Origin: Nereocystis luetkeana
Lineage: Eukaryota; Sar; Phaeophyceae; Laminariales; Laminariaceae
Direction of reading: 5' to 3'
DNA: 64,000 bases
NCBI GenBank assembly: GCA_031213475.1
Contig: JARUPZ010000003.1
Coordinates: 8,672,313 to 8,736,312 of the forward strand
The position numbers and the translations under genes were made by a program. Below the pieces are notes generated by a model that worked only from the letters and a program-made list of their open reading frames with translations, ran no database searches and was not told the origin of the DNA. Position 1 is the first letter of the stretch. Every line of letters begins with the position of its first letter. Positions 40,401 through 52,400 of this stretch are shown here, in pieces.

Positions 40401-43400
40401 CTGGACTGTGCTCGTCAAAGTGCCAAAAGTTGACCTTTTACCGGCATTTATACGTACGTACAAAGTATGGCCTCTCGAACTGAAACCAGGTAAATCGTCT
40501 TATTCACTCCCGCCGAAAGAAACAAAATGAGTTCTAGCCACGCGCTCCAGAGGGCCCGAATCGCGCCCGGACCTCGACCAATGTGTCCGGACGGGCTTCC
40601 CGTGTCGACTGCTTAGCGTTTTTCGAGAAAGTGCTCGTACGAAGAGATGTCGAAAAGGTACATTTTTTTTTCACAAACAAAACTATACATATCATGCTGC
40701 CCATCGACTTATGATCACGTATCGATCATTTTGTTTTTGGTGATTTATTTTTAGGACGTGATGTGATTAATTGTTGCTGATTATTGACTATATATCAACG
40801 AATCGTGATTACTAGATGATCGAAATGAAGGATGACTTCTTGATTATTTATTTTTTATCAAAGATATGGGGGGTGCCTTCGTTGGTGGTGCCGGCCTTGT
40901 CTTCCTCTTGGACGGGGTTGGCCGAGGCCTTAATGGGCACGTTTTCTTTGGTGATATGTGGCAAGAAGGTGCCTCCACAAGCCTCCCTCGCGTCTCGCAA
41001 GGAGACAGCTTATAGAACAATGTAAGAGTGTGAGCCTTTCTCCGAAGAACCCTTTTCTCCCTGGCGCGTTCGGACTTCATGGCCCGAACGTCAACCATTA
41101 TTTAGGTCCATCAGTGATGGCGGATCTCGTCGACCGGGCGTTCGTTAGCTGATCTGCAAGGTTGGCATTTGTGATCTTAGATTGATGGTATCTACGTACC
41201 CTGTTCTCCACAAAGAGGCCTTTTGTGATGTAACGTTCAAAAATGTGCCTGGCGCGCACCCAAAAGTGTGTATATTTCCAGCGGCCAGCCCGGCTGAGAA
41301 GCAGCGCGTGCTGTCTCTTGTCAAAAGGAAAGGAATCATGAACGAATGGGCCCTCTATAAATCCGAGGAAATTGCAAAGAATGCAGTAGAAGCCGCAGGC
41401 GGGCCTCTAGGGTAGTTAAAAAAATCCTCCCGCGTCTATCCCCACGCTAGCCCGCAAGTGTCTTGCGGTTCAGGAGTCATCTGCCGCGTCCGAACGCGTC
41501 TTCTCTGCGGGCAGACTTCTCGTTACCAAGATATGCAGTCGTCTGGGCGGGGAAAGGGTGGCCGATGTATTTCTCCTCCATGAAAGCATGAAGCGTAAAG
41601 TAAAAGTATAGTAGAACGCGTTGCTGCCGTTTCCTGGCAGGTTGTCTCGTACATAAGTATTACTTGCAGCGCGGTTAATGAAATTGGCGTTTTTAGCATG
41701 CACACCGTTCGTGGTGTTGTAAGCACGTGAATGGCGACAACATACCGGGGTACGCACTACCGTAAGTAGGGCATTGTATAGGCCCCAAGTGCTTCTGACG
41801 CCTTCGTGTAGTTGAGCGTTGTCGTTGCACGTACCACCGTCGCATTGTGCCGTGCGCTACTCTTAAGAAAGGTTGTTGGGAGAAGGAAGCCGTGCATGAG
41901 CGAAACAAGGTCCCATGCTCGCCGGAATCTGCGAAATGAACTGTGGAAAATATCATGTTCAAGATTGTTAGACACCACCATCGTGTAGTTGATTGTGTTG
42001 ATTTTAATCAACCATTGATGTCGTGATTAAATCAACCCGGTTTGATCAAATTCATTCAGAAAATCAAGTAAACCGCGAAGTTGAGCCAAGGCAGCCCTAT
42101 CGTAGAGGCTATCTCCTGCTCTACGCTTGGTAGCTGCTCTCGTGAAACCGGCAGCGTGCGCGCGTCTTAGTGTCTGTGTTCGCTTGCTCGGGGGGCGCTG
42201 CTTTACTGCAAACTGCTTTTCATGTTATCTCATGCTTCAAAGGTGTAACGCTGAGTTGCCGGATAGCGCTACCACTGCTCTGCTGCTGCCGTAGCAGGTA
42301 GCAGGAGTTACTGTTCTTGTGTGTCCCTTTCCCGCCACTGGTACCACCGGTTCGCAGGTGCCTTTAACTTTTGGCGTCCTTTTTTGTCTCCACAGGACGG
42401 ACCTGCTTCCAACAACGAGGTTCGATGCTGATCACTGATCACTGTGCCAGTTTCGTAATATTTTTAGTTTGCGCGCACAACGTATTGCTTCCTTATATAA
42501 TATTGGAAGCCACACCATGCTGAACTACCAACTGCATTGGAAAACTCTCGCAAAATGAATAAAATAGTCCCGAGAGAAGGAATTATCATCTCTAGTTTCC
42601 GCGAGATACAGCCGCCGAAATGGTGTCGAAAACATTCATGATCACGTTCCCATTGTCATCGGTCGAAGAGGGGAAACAAAACAAACAGACTCAACATGTG
42701 CTCAGGGCGCAGGCCGAGTCTTGAGGGGGAAATCTGTTTGCTGGCGAGATCAGTCCTATAACATCTCCAGCGAACGGACCAACATGAAGACGACACAAAA
42801 AGACCACACGGAACACAAGACGAAAAGAGGGCGGAGGCACTCAGCGAAACGAGAGAGGAGCTTTCCTATGTCCCGCTGGTGGGCCAAGGACGACACAAAA
42901 TTCACAAAAGAGGACACACAGACACAACCTGGTGGGCCAAAGACGACTAAAAAAACACAAAAGAGGACGCACTTACACAGGGGCTTAACACAAACACATT
43001 AAGGCCATGAAAACAAAACATCATTGAAAAATAGGTTGACGCGGCCGACGCGAGTACGGGGAGGGGGAGTACTATCGACTTGGCAGGGCATAGGGGTAAT
43101 ACAATGAACAGCGAATGCGGATTGTAACACAGTAAACAGCTATCGCTTGGCGTCTCAACTAGAAAGACGGCCAGTGCTACGTTCCGGTGGATACCTTCAC
43201 TTTCTCATCCGGTCTTCGCTGCCGTTGCTATGCTTCCTTCAACGCAGATCCCGCCCCCCCTCGCCCCCCCCCCCGCCAGACCTCGAGGTCAACGGCGTCT
43301 TAACTTGCTGCGCCGCTTTGATCCTAAAGCGCTTGTTGTTTTATTGCTTGCTCATTCGGTGAGACGTCTCGGCGAACCCGCTCGGTGAACCAGCTCTCGA

Positions 43401-46400
43401 CAATGAATCAGCGCTTCATGTACTGCTCTGCCGCTTCCTCAACACGTCTGAACCGCTTGCCCGATTTCTTAGCTGCCAGCGCCCATTGGTTCGCTTCGGT
43501 GAGCATGTTGAACAACCTTATATCGTGCTCGAGACAATCCTTCCAGTCCTGTTCTTGCCTTCGCAAGCAACCCTTCCCCCCTCCCACTTCGCCAAACATC
43601 ACTCGTTTTGGCAGGCTCTCGCTACCCAGACGAGCCATGAACCCTGCGAAAAGTATCCTCCGTTTTCGCACCGTCGCCTCGACGTTGTCAAAGCCAGCCT
43701 TGGCGAGCGTGTCTGCGTAGGATAGCATGTGGTCACCGTCGCGACGTTTCCTCCACCGTCTGACACAGCGGAGGAGACATGTTTATATGTATAACCGCCC
43801 AAACATGCGCTCATGTCGCGGGCGAAACAAACACACGACCGATTAAGAGAGCTGACCGAACCCACTGTGCATGATATGTACAGCAGTACAGCAGTTGTAG
43901 TAATAGCAAACTGATAGATTTGTACACCACCCAATTATCAAGGAATATAGAGCAGCCCGGGGGGGCTATGCATGTCACTACGGCTTGGTCAGCACACTGC
44001 CGGGCTGGCGAGATTGTGAAAAAATCCTTCGAGATGGTATGGAGAGTATATAATCTGAAGGCAACAACAAGCTACGATGTACGAGGTATGTTGCGCCATT
44101 TACGCCCTACCACATGTGTGTTTTTAACCCAACACGGAAACCGACCGACGAAACAAACTATGAACAGCCCTCAATATTCACCTTTCATCTATGACTCAAA
44201 TCGACCATCGATGACAAGCGTTTCGTTTCTCGGGATGCGCTACGGCCGTTTCTTCATGTCCTACGCTCGGTGCTTAGGTCCGCTCGCATGGAGAGAATGG
44301 CGACGCTGGAGCCGCTGTTCGTCGACGTGACGTGGGGTGCCGGGGGCAGCACGAGCGACCTCACCTTGGCAATCAGCGCCAACGCTCAGAAGTACCTCGG
44401 CGTGGAGGTTCTGATGCACCTCACGTGCACCAACTTGAAGGTCGGTTCTGCTGCTACATCGCTGCTGTATGGGGTGCACGCGAGTCACTCTCTAGTCGTG
44501 GTCACTCCTGTGGCGTATGGCTCTTGCAGTCAAGCATTTGCATATGCCGTCAACATTGCGCCGTACCTCGCGCACGGTGTATTTCGCGTTTATGCAGTGA
44601 AGACGGGAGTGGAACTCCGTCCACAGCGACTAGATGCATCGGATGCCGTCTCACGCTCCCCGTTTTGTCCAGACAAAAGCTGTCCTTTAAGCTCCCGTTC
44701 GAGCTGCGCGGCGGCATTTACCCTTGCGCTCTACTCGTTTACGGTCTCGAGCGTTCAGGACTTGATAATAACGTGGCGTGCAGACGGGAGGTACTATTGT
44801 TATGAGCCCCCCGCCTTTCAGGGTTCCGCCGTACGCCACTTGACGCCCCACCCTCGTTTGCTTCGGTGTCGTTGTCGTTATCGTTTCCGTTGCCGCTTGC
44901 CGCCGACGGCTGAAACGTGTATAAAGGTGGAGGAAATCAAGGGCGCTCTCAACAAGGCCAGAGAAGCGGGGATACAGAACATCCTAGCCCTCCGAGGGGA
45001 CCCTGCAAAAGGTTCGCGCCATGCTCGTTGTCGCCCGTATTCCTCGGTGTTTCCTCTGTGGCGTCGCCCACGAGTGCAAAAGGAAGGACACGGGCGACAG
45101 CAGCAACGTGGGGAAGGCGATAGCGTGGGAGGAAACGTTGTGTCGGGGCGTTCGATCTACGTTTTTCTGACCCCATGATCCTTCTTGTTTTGTCCCTTCG
45201 GATACGTAGCCTACCAATGTAGATGTTGTCGTGTTCATCCGCCCACAACCGGGTGTTACGCCGACGTTTGAACCTCAGACAAACTCGCCTCGACGCTGCA
45301 TTGCTTTAGAGGGGCTATGGCTGCCCGATTCACTTTCTGCGCTTTATTTTTTTGTCTCTCGAGTGGGTGGGTGGCTTGGATGGACGAACGAGAGGGGTTC
45401 TCAACCGAAGTGCCCGACATCGCCACCTCCACTACTGCTGCCGGCGGACTGCCTCGCTCTCTGTCGTCCAGGTCTGAGCAGCTGGGAGGCGGCGGAAGGC
45501 GGGCTGCGGCATGCGATAGACTTAGTCAGGCTGATACGAGAGGAACACGGAGATTACTTCGGCGTCGCCATCGCAGGGCACCCGGAGGGCCATGTTGAGG
45601 GTAGGGCGGCGGCCGCGGCGGGGGGGGACGACGGTGCGGCCGAGGGGCAGGACACGGAATGCTTGGAGTTGCAGCACCTGAAAGATAAGGTTGGTAGAGT
45701 TACGAAGGATGAGGCTGAGCGGACGAGCAAGCGCGCCAAGCGCATTCGAGTATGTTACCTCAAGTTTCCTGGGAGGGAAAAGTGCACTGCAACAGAATGA
45801 AAAAGGGGCCAGGGCGTCCCTCAAATAGCCTATTCCCTCAGGAGTATTCCTCTGCGGTCTCCGTTCCTACTTTTCGGATACGTGCCGTTTGGATTTCACA
45901 ACCTATCCGGAACCTACGCGTGGGGGTTACGCTTGTTTCCAGCGCTCACCGCGCGTGCTGTGTCTGAGCTTGATTTCGGCGTTTTCGGCGTTTTCTGCTC
46001 CCGGGATGTTCCTGCGTGTACGTGCGCGCCTGTTGCGGCCCAGGTGGACGCCGGGGCTGACTTCGTGGTGACCCAGTTTTTTTACGACACGGAGGCTTAC
46101 CTCGGGTACGTGAAACGATGCCGAGGGGTCGGTATCGACTGCCCCATCATTCCGGGCATCATGGCCATCCAGGTGCGCCGCGTGTATCCATAAACGGGGT
46201 TATACGCACGGTATGGCAACACCGTTACCGCCTAGGTTCATCCACGTAGCCATGTATGCAGAATGGTATGGTGTGCCATCTTGTCGCAGGGGTGACGGTG
46301 GTTGTACGTATGATATGGCACGATCGTGTTCGTCTAGGTGCGTCCGCGTAGCCATAGGCGAGATCGTTTGTTGTGCCATGGTATCGCGTGGGGTGGGAAT

Positions 46401-49400
46401 CGGTTTGGGATAATAAAAGGCGTTTGGCGTGAAGTTGGGTCGGCTTAAAAAATAACGACGCTTTTGTTCAAATGGTCGCCAGAACGGACGGAAATCCACG
46501 CGATTTCCACGTACGCTGTGACGATTTGCAACTCTCAGACGTGGCAGGGGTGGGGTCGGAAGGAGCTGGGGGGGGGCTCTGCGAGTCGTGCACCCCATAT
46601 GTTGGCTCGCAGTCACCGTGGTAGGCTCATTTTTTATATGGCCAACGCGTAGCATTGTGTTATCTTCTGAAATGAATAGATTTATGTTTCTCCTTCTCCC
46701 TGTTAACGCACCAGTTGTTAGTGGCAGTCGTTGCTGGGGGGCTGGGTTGGGAAGACCTGCCGCCGCCTCTTGCTTGCTGAGAGGGAAATAAAGAGCTCGG
46801 AATTGGAAGGAAGGAACGACCTGCTGATGTCTTAGCGAGCGGGGCTCTCTCTTACGCAGGAATTTTGTACTCGCTGGGGCGGGGCTTAGTGTAGACACGC
46901 ACGGTATTGTAGGAGATGTTGCAGTTGTTGCCGACCGCAGACGTGTGTACTACTGTGTGGAAGTGACAACTCGGGAATGGCGTCACATGCAGTAGTACAT
47001 CAAATGCACCAAGACACTCCGTGACCTTAAGTTACTGTCCTGCCTTGCGCACGCCTCGCCGGCCCGGGTGCGCGGGGGGATGGGCCGTGTATTTCGCTAA
47101 CAATGCGGCAGAACTACAACGCGTTTGCTCGTATGACGGACTTCTGCGAGACCCGTGTGCCGGCGGGCGTGCGGGAGGCGCTGCTGCCGATCATGAGCGA
47201 CGACGAGGCTGTGAAGGACTATGGCGTTGAGCTGGGCATTGGGATGTGCAAGACGCTCATGGAGGCTGGCGCCCCAGGTCAGTGAGCACGAAAAACAACA
47301 CCGGGAGCGTCTGTTGTCTGTGGGAAAATATCTTGATGAAGCCACACAGCCCGAAGTAGGGAACAGGTTGTTCGGCTGCAACGACGGGAGTCTGGCGATG
47401 ATGACGCGAGATGCGCTCGATTCTCGCGGTTGGCGCGGTTCGTGCCGAGATTCGAGAGGGTTTTCTGGGTCGGTTTCCGAAGGACCTAGAAGGGCTCTTC
47501 ATGTCGGTTTCGAAGGTGCCCGCCCTCGTATCGGGCGCAGCCTTGAAATACTGGTGTTCCCAGCTGCCTGTTCGTGTACTTCCGTGTGGATGAGTGCCTG
47601 GCTTGGCGGCTTGTAGCACGTTGTGGTCTCGATGTTCGCAAAGTTTCTCAAACATGCGAGTAGTGTTTTTCCAGGCCACGCATCGCAGACACGGAAAATC
47701 GGCATCCTCTCGCCGTTGTCGCACTGCTTATGTCAGACTCTAAACGCTGGTTGGCCGTCCGCGATCTCGGTGGCATTAGTAAACACAATTGCTGCGCTGT
47801 GCTTTACCTGGTTGCTCGTTTCCGGGACTTTGTGACGTGGAATACAGGCAGCACTCGGGGCAGTTATGCGAGGTAGGCAGGAGTATGTAACATTCGTGCG
47901 GACTATCGGATTGTTTTCGGCTGTACAACGCCCGTGCAATGACAGTGGCAAGTCATGCAATATGTGCCGTATTGTCGAAGATGTGTTGCGTCTCTTTCTT
48001 GGGGTTTCTATAGACAAGGATGGCCTCGCCCCGAGTTTGTTCATCCTTGGTTATTTTCCTCCCCACTTTCGAAAACCCTTCCTAGTCTCTTGGTGACCGC
48101 GGGTTTGGTTGTCGCAATGCGATAACGCACACGCAGTCAGTGCTCGTTGCTTCACGGATGGTCTTATAAGCCCGAACTTTGGTCGCCTGTCCTGGTCGGA
48201 TTATATCGCAGCTAAGGAGGTGAACGAAGTGGTTCCCTAGTGTTTTGCCAGTAGTTGCCAACGATCTTTAAGATATCCTTGGAGGCTTCCTGCCTGTACT
48301 GCAGCAAATTATTTCGCAGAGGAGGCCAAGAGCTTTATTTATATTGACGACACTTCGGATATGCTTTTCCGCCTGCGTTCCAGCGTCAACTACACAGAAG
48401 GAGTCCCAGGGAGTTGCCGTAACTTGTTCCGCCTGTGCGCCGGCAACACTGCAGTAGAGTCCCAGAAGAATTAGTTTTTCTTTGGTTTTGGAGGCGATCA
48501 GTTGAAGTGGTGGTCGCGCTTCGGAAGACGCCCATACGTCTTGCGATTGTGTTTGATTCTGCGCCGCGTGCTGCACTCAATCCCAGCGCGCCCCGGCCGG
48601 TCTTATCTCGCCCTCCGGCGTACTCTCGCCTTTCTAATACCCGACACGCGACCCTATCTTTCGAAAACCTCTCTAGCCATCCCGTGGCGACGGCGCCCAT
48701 GCGTTCCTCTACTATAATACTGTACTGTCGTCACGACGGCCTAGAGGAATGAGCTCGAGTCAGAAACCATGTCCACACCTATGTCTAATTGTAGTGGCCA
48801 CGGTACCGTGCAACAAGGCGCGCAAGGTTGCCTAGCGATGACCAAGAGCGATCCGCGGAAAAATCGCCCAGCCCGTGGCTGTAGTTGTAGTTTACGCATA
48901 TTTGGAGTGTATGCTGGTTTCACTTTTACTTGGGCTTCCCTCCCGCACTCCCCCCCCTCCTTACAATATGCACTCATCCCTTAGGTTTGCACTTTTACAC
49001 GCTCAACCTGGAGCGATCTGTTCGGCTTATCCTGGACGGGTTAGACTACACCGAGACGGTGGCGACGCGTCGCATGTACCCCTGGAGAGCATCGGCTCTG
49101 TCCAAGAGGGCTGCCGAAGACGTCAGGTAAACCTCCCCCAGTATGGCAAGCAGACGATACCCCCCCCGTTTACAGCTCAATGCTTTTTTTTTGTACGTGT
49201 ACATACGCTCCAGGTATGGGGAAAGCCGCGGTGGGACACAGACGCGGCAAACTGCAGCACCTGTGTTGCACTGCCCACAAATGCACAAAAAACTCCGGAC
49301 GCAGACGGCGGAACCACGTCTGCCTCCGTTGTTTTCCTGCAGGGCGTTTTGTTTTTTTGCTCCAGCTCCGAACGTTCCGATAGAGCCGAAGATTTGCGGG

Positions 49401-52400
49401 GCTTTTTTTGTACGTGTACATACGCTCCAGGTATGGGGAACGCCGCGGTGGGACACAGACGCGGCAAACTGCAGCACCTGTGTTGCACTGCCCACAAATG
49501 CACAAAAAACTCCGGACGCAGACGGCGGAACCACGTCTGCCTCCGTTGTTTTCCTGCAGGGCGTTTTGTTTTTCTGCTCCAGCTCCGAACGTTCCGATAG
49601 AGCCGAAGATTTGCGGGGCGGATCTGTGCTCCTTAGTGCACTCCCGTGAGTGTGATGAAGCGACAACATTTTCCGTGTGTTCCTTCATACCGGACCTCTT
49701 CGCTGAAGCTTGAAAATGTGGTTCCAGGCGCTTGAAGTTTTGGTTTCTTGTTCTGTAGCGAAGTATTTTTTTTTCTGCTGTAGAACGAGCAGGAGGAACG
49801 CAGGACGAGCTACCGCTGCTGTGTGTATACTCGCAGATACCAGTCAGTGTAGCGAATATGCTCCCTTGTTCTCTCGCTGCTCTTTCCAAGAACACCGCCA
49901 GTCTACAATATCAAGGCCAGCGCGCTACGTCGTTGTCTGTGTGAGCATCGGGAGGGAAAACGGTATTTGACATGCTTCTACTGGTGCAAGCGAGAACACG
50001 CGGGCCGAATTGTGTACGGCATGTTGTGAGTAGCTTCTGCGTTCCTCCTTCTCGTTTTTCACCAAAAACATAAATACTTGGCTACAGTACAAGAAACTGA
50101 AAAGTCAAGCACCTGGAACCATATTTTCAATCTTCAGCGGCAAGGTCCGCCCCGACGCAGGACACGGAACATGCTGTCGGTGTGGTACACCCGCGGGAGT
50201 GCACCAAGGAGCTCAAATCTGCCCGGCCAAATCCTTGCTTCATGAGAACGTTTGAAGGTACAGTAGGGCAGAAAAACGTTTTTTCCTACAGGATAAAAAC
50301 GGAAGCAGACGTCGTTCCAGTACTTCTGCCATGAGATTTGGCACTATCAGTTTTGTTTTTTTGTGGGCGGCGCATCACAGGTGGCGGTGATACTTCCAAA
50401 GAAGCGAGCCGCACGTCTGAACGTGCGGTGGGGTAGATCGATGCCCTAGTTGGTTGTAGTCGCGGGTAACCTGGCAACCGCCAGGGATCAGGGCCACGGA
50501 CTGTGGGCGGAAGACCCTTTGTCAGTATCTTGAGGTGTCACGCGCCTATAGTAGTACTCCGTACGTCCTTAAGAAGTGAGTAACATGCACGGCCGGCACG
50601 TCACCCTCTCTTGGTTGCAACTATCGGGTATCGACCAACGTTGTCGAAGTCATATGCTGACGTATGTATTTTTACACATACGAGGTATTACGCATTTTTT
50701 TTTATAATTTCCGCGCCGCGCGCTGAGCTGCTGTCTGGAGCGCCGCTGCTGCAAGAGAGGAGTGTCGGCCGGCCGTCACGGAAAAATAGGAAGACAACAG
50801 AAAACAACTTAAAATGATACGTTGGTGGTCCCTAAATGTCCAGGCCTGGCCACACAATGAATATATACTCATATCGAAGTCATAGACTGTTGATCGAATA
50901 CCCCTCGCGTTACTATTTGTCCGAGGATGCGCCTAGAGGAGCTATATTTCTTTCCCGGCATCACGGATCAAGTTGTATGGCGTGGCGGCTTCACGGCGAC
51001 CGCGCAGCTCTGCATTGACTGCATGTGTTCCATGTGTCCGGAGGAGCTCAAGTGGTTGCCGGGTTCAAGGATCAAGTTGTATGGCGAGGCAGCTTCAAAC
51101 CGACTACACAACGGTACACGTACGTGGTGTCGCGGCTCCACGCCAAACGCCCGGTAGTATGCTTAGAGCGGCGGCGTAAGAATGGTGTGCGGTCGGTGTG
51201 AAAGCCGCCACGCCATGCCAATTGAGACGGGGAACGACTCGAGCTCCTCCGGGGTCATGAGTACATGGGAAGGCTTCTTGTAGTCGAGTAGATAGCGCGG
51301 ATCGCGGTAGAGTGGTTGATTTCCGAGTCGTTCTTAGTGGCCCCTGATTCCTCCCTTACCTCAAACAATGTGAAGCGAGCGTCGCATGCCAGCAGAGGGC
51401 ATATGTACCACCTACCTGGTGGCGGATAGCTCTTTCTAGCGTTCCTCATGTGAACCTCGTGCTGTCCTGTGTCGGTGACTGCGCCTATGCCGTGCTTGCA
51501 AAGCTGACCTACGTTGTCAGGTACCAACAGAATTGCAGCCGGTTGTGCTTGGTCGTTTCATGTCAATTGGAGCGCTGAAATACGCTGGCCTTTTGTTTGC
51601 CCACCAGCATCTGTTTTTTATTCGATTTCATTTGTTGTAAATTCCAACGGTCGATGGCTTTCGTTCCTGTCAGGCCGATCAACTGGGCGAATCGACCACG
51701 CAGCTACCTGGCGCGCACGGACGTCTGGGACGAGTACCCCAACGGACGATGGGGAGATGGAAGGTATATTTGTTGATTGCATTACTGCAGATTGATCCGT
51801 TTTAGTTGGCAGCGCAATGTGCGTATGCACCTAGTTCAACCAAGGGCCAGAGCGCGCAAGACTGCAAGACCCCCGCCCACAGGTGCGCTTTGCATGTGTT
51901 GTGCTTCGCATGGGTTTGGCACGTCAGATGGAGCATCCCCTCGGTCGGCCGTCGTCGAAGTGTGCTTCCTTGCGCTAAGGTTGGGGTTAAGGTTAGGCTT
52001 CGTTTACTGGGCAATACGTTGCCACGGCCCGCTTGACCGTATTTATACAGCGTGGCGTAGTTGGATCTCAAACCTGGTTTGATACGCTCCTGTTTTGTAC
52101 AGTATTGAAACCACTGCCGGGCGACTCTGTGGTCTGTTCGTACCGGCCCGTGTTATGATCCTAGCACCGCCTTGCGCTACCATGCCATCGCCGCGCTCGA
52201 GCAAGTACCATAGGCGTTGCTCTCGTGGTTTCCTGGAGGCTCGCGAGCTGTGCACAATATGTAGTACGTTATACTGCAGACGCCGTAAGTTGTCGCTGTG
52301 TAGTACAATGTGCTGCATGTTGCCGCTGTCGTCGTTGAAGCGCCGTATCCGTTTGCGCCCTGTCTGGCCCGAAAGTTTCAAGCGTAGCCGATGCTTACAC

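Larger units (their letters stand above)
31531..44277 (+). other. 12.7-kb first intron of MTHFR
   Basis: The donor CT/GTGAGC and the acceptor GCTTAG/G give phase 2 and restore the conserved VENL...[16 protein letters not shown] reading. Most of the intron is repeats: a SINE, three or more MITEs, hAT and LINE remnants, degenerate minisatellites and CTG/CTA-rich tracts (37580-37800). No independent gene is recognised inside it. Confidence 0.9.

Noticed and set aside
44441-44926. Long plus-strand frame continuing through MTHFR exons 2 and 3
   Set aside because: The middle part is intron 2; the conserved protein requires splicing 44440 to 44927.
46200-46898. 232-codon minus-strand open frame in MTHFR intron 5
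   Set aside because: No recognisable domain, biased Arg/Pro/Thr composition, and contains an internal repeat.
49046-49895. Long open frames on both strands with repeated protein segments
   Set aside because: They are created by the 217-bp tandem duplication; the period is not a multiple of three.
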